Of a DNA stretch of 64,000 bases, positions 35,108 through 42,729 are shown one piece after another. The notes under the pieces were generated by a model. The model saw only the letters and a program-made list of their open reading frames with translations, ran no database searches and was not told where the DNA came from. This DNA is from CAZJWR01 sp964549765 (GTDB lineage Bacteria > Zixibacteria > MSB-5A5 > GN15 > JAAZOE01). A program made the translations under genes and the position numbers. The stretch's first letter is position 1. Each line of letters opens with the position of its first letter. The stretch lies in the NCBI GenBank assembly GCA_964549765.1, contig CAZJWR010000005.1, forward strand, positions 1 to 64,000, read 5' to 3'.

Positions 35108-35666
35108 TTCGTTCCTCCATTCTCGGTTTGAGCTTTTCTCTCAATATCGACCGTGCCCGGTTGACCCGTGACTTGACGGTTCCAAGGGGAACCGACAGAA
35201 TCCGCGCCACCTCCTCATAGGGCATCTCCTCGATATCGCGCAAGAGAAAGGCCGTCTTATATTTTTCCGGCAACGACTCGATAGCCGCCTCCAGTACCGG
35301 ACCCAAATTCGATGGAATTTTGGCATCGACAGCCGTTTCCACTTCCTTGTTTTGCATGTCGAATATATCGACGAATTTATATTTCTTTTTCTTCCGCAAT
35401 TCGTTACGAGCAAGATTTAAAGCGATAGTATAAAGCCAGGTCGAAAAGCAATGTTTGAAATCGAATGAATCGCGGTGCTGATACACGCGCAGAAACGCCT
35501 CCTGGACGATATCTTCCGCTTCTTCCTTACTTGTCAACATCCGGCCGATGACATTCATCAAACGGTCGCGATAACGGTCTACTAACTTACTGAAGGCAAC
35601 CATGTTGCCCTTTTGTACCTGCCGCAGCAGATCATGATCTATTTGCTTGGCTGTCTCTTTTTCCAT
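35064..35666 (-). CDS. ECF-type RNA polymerase sigma factor (SigE/RpoE-like)
   Basis: A sigma-70 family ECF factor of about 200 aa. Region 2 is seen in MVAFSKLVDRYRDRLMNVIG, EEAEDIVQEAFLRVYQHRDS and FSTWLYTIALNLARNELRKK. Region 4 is LESLPEKYKTAFLLRDI-like followed by MPYEEVARILSVPLGTVKSR and VNRARSILREKL. ATG at 35666 was chosen because GGAGAGG sits just upstream; an alternative ATG-type start eleven codons earlier lacks one. The gene overlaps the anti-sigma gene. A GGAACTT-N16 element upstream suggests autoregulation. Confidence 0.94.
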   Translation of the reverse strand: MEKETAKQIDHDLLRQVQKGNMVAFSKLVDRYRDRLMNVIGRMLTSKEEAEDIVQEAFLRVYQHRDSFDFKHCFSTWLYTIALNLARNELRKKKKYKFVDIFDMQNKEVETAVDAKIPSNLGPVLEAAIESLPEKYKTAFLLRDIEEMPYEEVARILSVPLGTVKSRVNRARSILREKLKPRMEERNALSKGALLPVSIL

Positions 35667-35685
35667 GACCTCTCCTGCATCTGTA

Positions 35686-35715
35686 TTTGGTACATCCACA
35701 GGTCCTCAAAGTTCC
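35686..35715 (-). promoter_or_regulatory. Candidate ECF-type autoregulated promoter
   Basis: Minus strand GGAACTT (35715-35709) is followed after 16 bases by TACCAAA (35692-35686). GGAACTT is the -35 element typical of RpoE-like sigma factors; the -10 match is only fair. It lies about 20 bases before the sigma factor start codon, which would give a very short leader. Confidence 0.38.
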
Positions 35716-35816
35716 AAAATTTGTTTTTGGCTGATTATTTTTAACTTCATAGAATATAACGCAATCCGCGAGAATTAGGTGCCCTATTTTTGGACAATTT
35801 CGTCCTCAAGACGAGG

Positions 35817-35844
35817 AGGGCGGCATCGTTTAGGATACCGCCCT
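35817..35844 (-). terminator. Candidate terminator after the dockerin/IPTL protein gene
   Basis: AAGGGCGGTAT pairs with ATGCCGCCCT on the minus strand, around CCTAAACG, about 30 bases after the stop codon of the gene at 35874-36749. The following sequence is TCCTCGTCTT, so the T run is weak. The rest of 35700-35873 holds only the ECF-type promoter candidate. Confidence 0.4.
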
Positions 35845-35873
35845 TAAGTTTAGAACCCCTTGAACGTATCGAA

Positions 35874-36749
35874 TCAGGACGTAACAGGAACCCGTTTTTT
35901 CCTGAGAAACAGCCATATACCTACGGCCAGCAGGAGAGCAACAAGAGCCGCGGCTCCCCAAACCGTCAGCGACGGAACTTTTTGTCCCGGAAGAGCCGGC
36001 TTCCAGACGTTAGGATGACTTTTATTCCAATCGACCACGATCACGGGATAATGAGACGGGCCATAAGTCGCGTTAATGGGCGGACAATCCGCGTCCCAGG
36101 ATAAGGTGATATCCTGATCCTGGGTCGGCGCCGATGGCAGTGATAATTGCAACGTGACCAGCGTCTTGCCATCGGGGTAAGACTCGGTAGTATACGGCCC
36201 CGTGGGCACATAGGCGGTGTCCGCGAACGAAAGAAGCACCTCTCCGTCCCCGAAGCTGTTACATCCCGGGCCGATGTCGGACCAGGCCGTCAAATCAGGA
36301 TCGGTAGTGCAGGTTATTACCTGAGGCAATTCATTCCCGACATGAATGAGAAGCGGCAGCTCTGTGTAGATAAATGAAGTCGCCGTGTTTATCATTATTT
36401 GGATATTCTGCGACGCATTTCCGGCCGGCCAGGTTGTGTTATTAAGACTCACCGAATAACCCGAATTAGTGGGTCCGGAGAATTTCTTTTCTCCCGGAGG
36501 GCAAACTGCTGTTCGATGCGTCATCATGACGATCATATCATTGACGGTAAGAACGCGGTATCCGTCCGCGTCGGCGTATGTGTAAGATGGGGGTTCGGGC
36601 TCTCCCTTAAATAGATAGTTGCTAAGAAAGACGGCGTCGCCGATATTATAACCCTCGTCGCCATTCGCATCGCCGCAGATCTGCGCTTCGGCCTGGGACC
36701 AGACGAGCGCCAAAAGAACGACGGCCAATACGGATAAAACAGTCTTCAT
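35874..36749 (-). CDS. Secreted dockerin-type protein with C-terminal VPxLxxWG (IPTL-like) sorting tail
   Basis: A protein of about 291 aa with a signal peptide (cleavage near SQAEAQ, residue 23). Residues 25-80 resemble a dockerin type I pair of calcium loops: CGDANGDEGYNIGDAVFLSN and DADGYRVLTVNDMIVMM. The middle 180 residues form a beta-rich domain without a match I recognise. The C-terminus is VPSLTVWG, then a hydrophobic helix and RKKR, the layout of IPTL-CTERM/exosortase-type sorting signals. GGAGG precedes ATG 36749. A near-consensus promoter lies 140 bases upstream. Surface display is inferred; no exosortase gene is in the window. Confidence 0.75.
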   Translation of the reverse strand: MKTVLSVLAVVLLALVWSQAEAQICGDANGDEGYNIGDAVFLSNYLFKGEPEPPSYTYADADGYRVLTVNDMIVMMTHRTAVCPPGEKKFSGPTNSGYSVSLNNTTWPAGNASQNIQIMINTATSFIYTELPLLIHVGNELPQVITCTTDPDLTAWSDIGPGCNSFGDGEVLLSFADTAYVPTGPYTTESYPDGKTLVTLQLSLPSAPTQDQDITLSWDADCPPINATYGPSHYPVIVVDWNKSHPNVWKPALPGQKVPSLTVWGAAALVALLLAVGIWLFLRKKRVPVTS

Positions 36750-36890
36750 ACATCCTCCCATGTGTCTTTTTGCTATTAACCTGATTCCTGCAGTGCGGCC
36801 ACCGGTATGACGGATGGCATCGTCAATGTCGATCCCTCAACCGGTAAACGAAGATCTGAGATGGGGGTTATCTCATTTGCCTCTATATAT

Positions 36891-36919
36891 AATATATTCC
36901 TGATAGTATTTTATGTCAA
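36891..36919 (-). promoter_or_regulatory. Near-consensus sigma70 promoter of the dockerin protein gene
   Basis: TTGACA (36919-36914), a 17-base spacer and TATATT (36896-36891) on the minus strand. The predicted leader is about 135 bases long. The IS256-family element ends 27 bases upstream of the -35 box. The leader contains GAGAT...ATCTC as a small hairpin but no riboswitch I recognise. Confidence 0.65.
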
Positions 36920-36937
36920 CCACTATTTCGAATCACG

Positions 36938-36945
36938 GTCGGAAT
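36938..36945. repeat. Target site duplication, left copy
   Basis: GTCGGAAT directly flanks the left end of the IS256-family element and is repeated in the same orientation at 38193-38200. Eight bases is the usual duplication size for this family. Confidence 0.8.
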
Positions 36946-38192
36946 GATTGCGTCAAGGGTTTTGTGTAAATTCTGGTAGGGGTGCATTCACGGGCATATC
37001 TTGATATTGGTTTAGGACATAGGCAATCAGGCCATAGACAATCCTCTCCGCACTCTTGAGATTGTTGAACGACCGCATGGGATTCGTCCGGCGGCGGACT
37101 TCCTCGATGTAGCGCTCGATCGGATTGGTCGTCTTCAGTCTCGTGCAGAGGGGATCGGGATAATTCAGGTACACCAGGCAGGCGTCGATATCCTTCCGGA
37201 ACAGACGCATCGCCTTCGGTTCCGTCTCCGACCACCTTGCGGTCAACTGCCGCAGCCGACTCCGCACCTCGCTCTCCGTGTCGGCTTCGAAAATATGCAA
37301 AGCGTCGGTAACGAGGCGCTGACCGCGCCCCGTGTCGACCACATGGCCAGCCAGGTCCGAGCACTTATGAAAAGTGCAGCGCTGATGAGCGGCTCGGGGA
37401 TAAAGGCCACGCACGGCCTGTATCAATCCCGGTGCGCCATCGGTGATAACCACCTCCAGATGAGCCCCGCTCAGTCCCCGGCTCTTGAGGTCGCTCACAA
37501 ATCCCCACCACCACGACGCCGACTCCGACGACGCCACCAACACCACCTTCTTCATCTTCACCGGCGTCCGCAGCGTGATCCAAAACCCATCCAAATATAA
37601 AAACCGATACCGATCATGTAGCCGACGACCGTGAAACCGCTTCACCTCGTCGTCCAGCTCATGAACGATGTTTGATACCGCCTGGGCGCTGATCGCCGCC
37701 CCGAACAACCGCCGGAACCACCGCCGTACCTTCCGCGTCGCGTGACCCAATAAAAACGCCTCCAACACCACCTGGTCAATCACCCGGCACCGACGACGAT
37801 ACTTCGCAAACACCGACGACTCAAAACCACCCTCGCGTACCCGCGGAACCAGCAAATTCTCGATCCACCCATAGGTCGTCAACAACCATCGCGCGTACCT
37901 CCCGTTCCGGTGACCGGTCGGCCTCCCCACCCGCTCGTACCGACCACGGCACAGATACCGCGTCACCTCCTCACCCATCGCCCGCTCCACATACCGCTTC
38001 ACCTTCCGGATCACTTCCCCCTGCAATTGAGTCCAAAAAGTGTTGACACCGCACAATCGACTGAATAGATTCTTCTCTGTGAAATCCATTTCACGCATGG
38101 GCATATCCTCCTCTTAAAATCTCTCAATTGGATATGCCCGTTTTAGTTACACCCGGCCACTCCTAAATTTACACAAAAGAATTTACGCTACC
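36946..38192 (-). mobile_element. Complete IS256-family insertion sequence, 1247 bp
   Basis: The element is bounded by imperfect 27-base terminal inverted repeats. The left end reads GATTGCGTCAAGGGTTTTGT at the edge and the right end, read inward, GGTAGCGTAAATTCTTTTGT; both continue GTAAATT, and about 21 of 27 positions agree. The inner TTTTGTGTAAATT core is the part seen in other IS256-type ends. It carries one transposase gene on the minus strand, and an intact 8-base target duplication lies on both sides, so the insertion is recent. It landed between a dockerin protein promoter and the end of a DUF401 transporter gene, disrupting no gene. Confidence 0.88.
36953..38104 (-). CDS. IS256-family transposase
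   Basis: A 383-aa mutator-type transposase. The DDE triad can be placed at Asp172 (LYLDGFW), Asp222 (VVITDGAPGL) and Glu330 (TNPIERYIEEVRRRT). HQRCTFHKCSDL carries the family C-H motif between the second Asp and the Glu. GAGGAGG is close upstream of the ATG at 38104. The last codons (FTQNP) overlap the left inverted repeat, as is common in this family. The frame is complete, so the element may be active. Confidence 0.95.
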   Translation of the reverse strand: MPMREMDFTEKNLFSRLCGVNTFWTQLQGEVIRKVKRYVERAMGEEVTRYLCRGRYERVGRPTGHRNGRYARWLLTTYGWIENLLVPRVREGGFESSVFAKYRRRCRVIDQVVLEAFLLGHATRKVRRWFRRLFGAAISAQAVSNIVHELDDEVKRFHGRRLHDRYRFLYLDGFWITLRTPVKMKKVVLVASSESASWWWGFVSDLKSRGLSGAHLEVVITDGAPGLIQAVRGLYPRAAHQRCTFHKCSDLAGHVVDTGRGQRLVTDALHIFEADTESEVRSRLRQLTARWSETEPKAMRLFRKDIDACLVYLNYPDPLCTRLKTTNPIERYIEEVRRRTNPMRSFNNLKSAERIVYGLIAYVLNQYQDMPVNAPLPEFTQNP

Positions 38193-38200
38193 GTCGGAAT
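38193..38200. repeat. Target site duplication, right copy
   Basis: GTCGGAAT, matching 36938-36945 and lying directly outside the right inverted repeat. Confidence 0.8.
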
Positions 38201-38220
38201 TTCGATTTTTGGGCGGGCTA

Positions 38221-39441
38221 TTATGCGGAAATGATGTGCCAGGGGTATCCCAGCAGATAGAGGGCGATGCCTACCACAGCCAGGACCGCCAGAGGGATAA
38301 CGAATGTCCGGTAGACGCGGCCCAGGTCCGCTTTGAAGTATTCGGCCGTGAGCAGCAGGCAAAAATGCGTCGGCGACAGTATCATGCCCAGATATCCGCT
38401 GAGATAGGCCAGAAAGATATGGCTGAGTTGTATCTGGGGATGATAAAGAAAGCCAGCAAGGATAGGGAAGCTGAGCCCGACGAAGGCCGCGACCATGCCC
38501 GATAGCAAACCCGTGAGAAACGCCACCGCAAAAATCACCACACCCGGGGGTATGCCCAGCCGCGCGACGTCATCGGGAATATTACTCACGGCGCCGGATA
38601 GCTGAAGGAGATCCTTGAAGACGAGAATGCCGAACACCATGAAGAACAGCCGGAGGGTCACGGAACTTTTTATAACGGGCCAGATCAGCGGCCAACTCGA
38701 TTTATTTATGATTACGGTGACGGCGATGGCAATGAGAAGCGACAGAACGATATCGAGAGCAATCACCAGCGCCAGAAAAACCGCAAGGAATAATGGCCAG
38801 AGCGCCAGCGCGATGCGGCCGATGGCCCGAAGCGAATGGGCCTGCCGGGAATGGTTGGTGATTTTTCTCAGAAAGAATATGGAGCCGATGGTTACCATAG
38901 ATGCCGACATCACAATACCCATCAGCGAAAACCGCTGCACCGGCAGGCCGGTCAGGCCGGCGGCGAGGATTATTCCGGGATAGAGCGGCCAGAAGAATTC
39001 CATGACGTGACGAAACCAGTAATTAACGGCGGACATGAAATGCGGGCTTTTCTGATCGCTCTTGAGAACTTCGTCGACCAGGGGCGCCGACAGCAGCGCC
39101 CCGCCCGGCATCGGCATCAGTCCCACCGCCGCCGGAAGGACGGCCACGGCGGTTCGTTTGCCGCCGGCCAGATCCTGCGCTGCCGCCGTAAGACGGTCAA
39201 GCGAACCCATCTGTTTGAGCAATTGCCCCAAAACCGTCACAATGACAATAGCCGCAAACAGCCGCCAGAAATCCATGGACTTCAGCGTCCCCCAGACTCC
39301 CCCGGCAACATCGATGATATTATAGCCGAACAAAAGCGGGGTGACGACGCCGGCGCCAAGTAGAAGGTAGCCGACAAATAGCTTTCGCTTGATCCCGAAA
39401 ATTATCAGGGCCAGAACCAGCAGCAGTTTCAGGACAGACAT
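38221..39441 (-). CDS. DUF401 family membrane protein (ion-transporter-like)
   Basis: A 406-aa polytopic protein with about ten hydrophobic segments. The segment LPAAVGLMPMPGGALLSAPL carries the G-lPmPGGa motif of the DUF401 family, and FWPLYPGIILAAGLTGLPV and LSPTHFCLLLTAEYF are further conserved blocks. DUF401 belongs to the clan of anion transporters with split helices (IT superfamily). No substrate can be assigned. It lies next to a P1 peptidase gene (39507-40613) in the same direction, so import of a peptide or organic acid and its hydrolysis is one possibility, but only inference. Confidence 0.78.
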   Translation of the reverse strand: MSVLKLLLVLALIIFGIKRKLFVGYLLLGAGVVTPLLFGYNIIDVAGGVWGTLKSMDFWRLFAAIVIVTVLGQLLKQMGSLDRLTAAAQDLAGGKRTAVAVLPAAVGLMPMPGGALLSAPLVDEVLKSDQKSPHFMSAVNYWFRHVMEFFWPLYPGIILAAGLTGLPVQRFSLMGIVMSASMVTIGSIFFLRKITNHSRQAHSLRAIGRIALALWPLFLAVFLALVIALDIVLSLLIAIAVTVIINKSSWPLIWPVIKSSVTLRLFFMVFGILVFKDLLQLSGAVSNIPDDVARLGIPPGVVIFAVAFLTGLLSGMVAAFVGLSFPILAGFLYHPQIQLSHIFLAYLSGYLGMILSPTHFCLLLTAEYFKADLGRVYRTFVIPLAVLAVVGIALYLLGYPWHIISA

Positions 39442-39506
39442 GGATGCAAGATATGGGCGGAAATGAGAGCTGTCAATTTACATTGAGCCGCGCAAAGGAC
39501 GGTCTA

Positions 39507-40613
39507 TCACCTTTTATGACGGGTCAAACGCCGGGATAAGTTCAGCACATTGTACCGGGCGCAGACCTCGATCGTATCTGAAATATTCAACGCCGGGATA
39601 ACCCGGCCGTTCTTCCCGAACATGGTCGTCGCCATGAATAGCGAATTGTATACCGCCTCCTCGGTGGCTTCGATAATCGCCTGAAAAAACGGTGTCGTGG
39701 CAGCACTGACCATTGTCGCCGGAACCGCCACGGGATTTTTGCTGAATTTACGAGGGATTCGATAAGCCGTGGAAAAGGCGATGGCGTAATCGCCGGAGCC
39801 ATGGGTCATGAACGAACCGGTTCGCGCCAGACCATGAAATGAACGGCGGGCCAGCCGTTTGAGGTCCATTGCCGATAACGGCGCATCGGTCGCGATGACG
39901 ATGATGCACGACCCGGCTTCTTTCTTATCGTCACGGGGAAGGTCGGGCTGGCCGAGCTCCCGGCCGATCGGTGCGCCGTTGATGTCCAGTAGCCCGGCGT
40001 AATTGGGAAGCGCCAGCACGCCCAGCATATACGTTCGCCGCCGGCCGAGTTTGACGATACGCGACGAGGTGCCGATACCGCTCTTATATCGGAAGGCCGA
40101 TGCGCCCGTCCCGGCGCCCACGCACCCCTCCTTCACTTTCCCCGGCTTCGCCGAGGCGATGGCTGTCAGCACATCCTTTTCTTTAATGTGCAAACCGCGA
40201 ATATCGTTGAGGTATCCGTCGTTGATTTCGCCGACGACCGCATTAATGCTGACGGCGTCTTCGTTGCCGGGCTGCGCCATCGTATATCTGACCGCAGCCG
40301 TCATGGCTGTGCCAACGTTCAGCGTATTGGTGAGGAGAATCGGCGTCTCGATCGTTCCGACTTCGTCGACTTGAGTATATCCGGCGAATTTGCCGAAACC
40401 ATTGGCGATAGAAATCGCCGCGGGGACTTTTTGCTGAAAGAGGTTTCCATCATGCGGCAGAATCGCCGTGACGCCCGTGCGGATGTTGTCTTTCCTGAAG
40501 AATGTCGTATGGCCGACCTTCACACCGGCGACATCGGTAATGGCATTAAGCAGCCCGGTGGGAAGAACGCCGACGTCTATGCCCAATTCGCGGGCCCTTT
40601 TTCGATTCTCCAT
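39507..40613 (-). CDS. P1 family (DmpA/BapA) aminopeptidase
   Basis: A 368-aa N-terminal nucleophile-type peptidase. ARELGIDVGVLPTGLLNAIT and DVAGVKVGHTTF open the fold as in L-aminopeptidase/D-esterase DmpA. Autocleavage, which frees the catalytic Ser, is expected before Ser235 in KKEAGSCIIVIATDAPLSAM, matching the family G-S-x4-IATDAPL motif. TNTLNVGTAM, NDGYLNDIRG and GAGTGASAFRYKSGIGTSSR are other conserved blocks. The family cleaves D-amino-acid or beta-alanyl peptides. It is followed by a DUF401 transporter gene and has its own promoter. Confidence 0.9.
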   Translation of the reverse strand: MENRKRARELGIDVGVLPTGLLNAITDVAGVKVGHTTFFRKDNIRTGVTAILPHDGNLFQQKVPAAISIANGFGKFAGYTQVDEVGTIETPILLTNTLNVGTAMTAAVRYTMAQPGNEDAVSINAVVGEINDGYLNDIRGLHIKEKDVLTAIASAKPGKVKEGCVGAGTGASAFRYKSGIGTSSRIVKLGRRRTYMLGVLALPNYAGLLDINGAPIGRELGQPDLPRDDKKEAGSCIIVIATDAPLSAMDLKRLARRSFHGLARTGSFMTHGSGDYAIAFSTAYRIPRKFSKNPVAVPATMVSAATTPFFQAIIEATEEAVYNSLFMATTMFGKNGRVIPALNISDTIEVCARYNVLNLSRRLTRHKR

Positions 40614-40667
40614 TTTGTCTTTACCCCATGCCTGATATGAGGGGTCTCTAATGCTAACGGTACATGA

Positions 40668-40696
40668 AAGATACCGTATCAGACATACGAAGTCAA
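40668..40696 (-). promoter_or_regulatory. Sigma70-type promoter for the P1 peptidase gene
   Basis: TTGACT (40696-40691), a 17-base spacer and TATCTT (40673-40668) on the minus strand, about 55 bases ahead of the start codon. It is back to back with the promoter at 40718-40746. Confidence 0.5.
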
Positions 40697-40717
40697 CGCG
40701 GCGCGGATCGATTTACC

Positions 40718-40746
40718 TTGACAACAATTGTCGCCCCGCGTATGCT
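40718..40746 (+). promoter_or_regulatory. Near-consensus sigma70 promoter for the class IV aminotransferase gene
   Basis: TTGACA (40718-40723), a 17-base spacer and TATGCT (40741-40746), about 33 bases before the start codon. The inverted repeat GACAA-CAA-TTGTC (40720-40732) overlaps the -35 box and could be an operator. Confidence 0.6.
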
Positions 40747-40779
40747 TGGTGCGCATTATAGCTGACGGCGAAAGGATGT

Positions 40780-41655
40780 ATGTCGCAAACCATCGTTTTC
40801 ATAAACGACCGCGAAGTGGACTACCGGAGCGCTACCGTTTCGGTTTTCGACTATACGCTCCACTGCGGGATAGGGCTGTTCGAATCCATTCTTGGTGTGG
40901 ATCGGCGGTTGATCTTTCCTGATGAGCACCTCGACCGCATGGAACAGAGCATCAAACGGCTGCACCTCCGGAAATTGAATTATAACCGCGAACGGATTGC
41001 GCGCATTCTGTATCGGGCAGTCAGCAGACATCCGGCCAAAATCAAGAAAATGAAACTTCTTTTGACTCAGGGATACTCGCCGCTCTGGCCGGGAACCAGG
41101 CCGGGACCGAAAGCTATCATCATCGTCGTCGATTATCAGCTGCAATATGTCAATCAGAGTCTATTGATCTCCCCCATGACCGTCCATACCGATGATCCGA
41201 TGCGCGGCAACAAGACGCTCAATTTCATGACCGAATGGCTCAGCCAGGACGCCGCCATGGCCGAAGGATACGATCAGGGCATGATTATCAATCAGCAGGG
41301 GCATATCGCCGAGACCGGATCGGCCAATCTCTTTACGGTCAAAAGCGGCGAGTTATACACGCCGTCGTTGGACAGCGGCGGGCTTCCGGGGATCATCCGC
41401 CGGGAAATCATCCGCTTGGCCAATACCAATCGCATCCCGGTTCATGAAATTCATATGCGGCCCGAGGATTTGACTTCGGCCGATGAGGTTTTCACGACCA
41501 GCTCTTTCAAGCTGGTCTGGCCGGTGGTGCGGATTAAGCTTGACCGGATATACAAGTATCATCCGGGGCCGCTTTCGAAGGCGTTATTTGAGCGGTTGCG
41601 ATCCAATCTCATGACCGGCAAATACGAAGACCGTCTCAATTACTCCGGAAACTGA
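40780..41655 (+). CDS. Class IV PLP aminotransferase (IlvE / D-amino acid transaminase / PabC type)
   Basis: A 291-aa fold-type IV PLP enzyme. The Schiff-base Lys is at about residue 145 (MRGNKTLNFM). FINDREVDYRSATVSVFDYT and HCGIGLFESILGVDRRLIF are typical N-terminal blocks. IAETGSANLFTVKSGELYTP holds the PLP-anchoring Glu and E-x-S-x-N-x-F pattern, and GGLPGIIRREIIRLA, EVFTTSSFKLVWPV follow. The sequence does not clearly decide between branched-chain aminotransferase, D-alanine transaminase and aminodeoxychorismate lyase. It is monocistronic with its own promoter and GAAAGGATGT upstream of ATG. Confidence 0.9.
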   Translation: MSQTIVFINDREVDYRSATVSVFDYTLHCGIGLFESILGVDRRLIFPDEHLDRMEQSIKRLHLRKLNYNRERIARILYRAVSRHPAKIKKMKLLLTQGYSPLWPGTRPGPKAIIIVVDYQLQYVNQSLLISPMTVHTDDPMRGNKTLNFMTEWLSQDAAMAEGYDQGMIINQQGHIAETGSANLFTVKSGELYTPSLDSGGLPGIIRREIIRLANTNRIPVHEIHMRPEDLTSADEVFTTSSFKLVWPVVRIKLDRIYKYHPGPLSKALFERLRSNLMTGKYEDRLNYSGN

Positions 41656-41840
41656 ATTCGTCCGAACTCCTGCCGCTCCGCCGAATGACCAATTATTGTG
41701 CGCCGTTTGACCGGGTAGTCCAAAGAAAGTGCATTTCGGCCCTGAACAAGGTTCGCTCGATTTTTGCAAGTTTATAAATAGCAATAAATTATGGAACCGG
41801 GAATGGTATTTGCAGTACAATAGTGCAAGCGGTTTTTTAA

Positions 41841-41869
41841 TTGATTTGAAACAGACAGGCTTCTATCAT
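41841..41869 (+). promoter_or_regulatory. Promoter of the barrel/lipoprotein/FadL-like operon
   Basis: TTGATT (41841-41846), a 17-base spacer and TATCAT (41864-41869). The predicted transcript start is about 28 bases before the GTG start at 41904. The rest of the 41656-41903 gap is AT-rich with no gene. Confidence 0.5.
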
Positions 41870-41903
41870 GAAGTGAGGCCAACGGTATAATCAGGGAGGA
41901 TAT

Positions 41904-42707
41904 GTGTTGTACAAGTTGTTTGTTTCAATCGTCTTAGTAACCGCGATTGCTCTTTGTCAACCGAATGTGACGCACGCCCAGCAGGAAGTCGACCGGCTGC
42001 CGGCCATCAAATACCCCGGATGGACGCCTATCATGCTGATCGACTGTCCCACGGCGGGAACGCTCAGGCGGGGCCAATTCGATGTCGTCATGAGATCATA
42101 TCCCAACGGCGGGATTCTGGCCGGGACCAATATCGGGCTTTCGAACCGATTTGCAGTCGGCGTCAATTATGGCGCCGAGGGTATTATCGCCGAGCATTCC
42201 CCGAATTGGAACCCGCGGATCGAGTTTCGCGTCAAATTGAATCTCGTGGACGAAGGATTGGTGTTTCCGGCATTGACCATCGGGTTTTCCAGCCAGGGTT
42301 ATGGTGCCTATGTCGACAGTCTGGACCGGTACGCTTTCAAATCCAAGGGCTTCTATGCCGTTGGCAGCAAGAGCTACCCGTTTTATGAATGGCAGGTCGG
42401 TGTACACGGCGGAGTGAACTATTCGCTCGAACAGGACGACAAGGATAAGAATCTCGATTTCTTTGTCGGTATGGACACCCGCTTCAACAACGACGTCGGC
42501 CTGGTGATGGAGTACGATTTCGCCACCAACGACGATCACAAGGGCACCAGCATCGGCAAAGGCCGCGGATATCTGAACGCGGCGGTGCAGTGGATATACA
42601 CCGATAATCTGGTGATGGAATTCCTGCTGAAGAACCTGAACAACAACCGCAAGGGCGTCGTCGATATATGGCGCGGTTTTCGCGTGACCTATTACGAGAA
42701 TTTCTGA
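41904..42707 (+). CDS. Predicted outer-membrane beta-barrel protein
   Basis: A 267-aa protein with a signal peptide (cleavage after THAQ, about residue 26). GGGAGGATAT precedes the GTG start. IKYPGWTPIMLIDCPTAGTL and RRGQFDVVMRSYPNGGILAG lead into amphipathic strands (LSNRFAVGVNYGAEG, VFPALTIGFSSQGYG, WQVGVHGGVNYSLE), and it ends RVTYYENF with a terminal Phe, so an outer-membrane barrel of about 12 strands is likely. The content resembles uncharacterised YjbH/DUF-type barrels of FCB bacteria, but I do not recognise a named family. It is the first gene of a three-gene operon. Confidence 0.7.
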   Translation: MLYKLFVSIVLVTAIALCQPNVTHAQQEVDRLPAIKYPGWTPIMLIDCPTAGTLRRGQFDVVMRSYPNGGILAGTNIGLSNRFAVGVNYGAEGIIAEHSPNWNPRIEFRVKLNLVDEGLVFPALTIGFSSQGYGAYVDSLDRYAFKSKGFYAVGSKSYPFYEWQVGVHGGVNYSLEQDDKDKNLDFFVGMDTRFNNDVGLVMEYDFATNDDHKGTSIGKGRGYLNAAVQWIYTDNLVMEFLLKNLNNNRKGVVDIWRGFRVTYYENF

Positions 42708-42729
42708 TTCTGTCTGTCTGGAGGACAGT

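Noticed and set aside
35667..35699. Upstream in-frame start for the sigma factor
   Set aside because: It lacks a ribosome binding site, whereas GGAGAGG lies at good distance from the ATG at 35666.
36750..36890. Possible riboswitch in the long leader of the dockerin protein gene
   Set aside because: Only a small GAGAT/ATCTC hairpin is visible; no conserved c-di-GMP, cobalamin, TPP or SAM riboswitch core could be recognised.
36960..38178. IS ends placed at the 13-base core repeat TTTTGTGTAAATT
   Set aside because: With these ends the flanks show no target duplication. Extending the ends outward gives matching GCGT segments and an exact 8-base duplication, so 36946-38192 was preferred.
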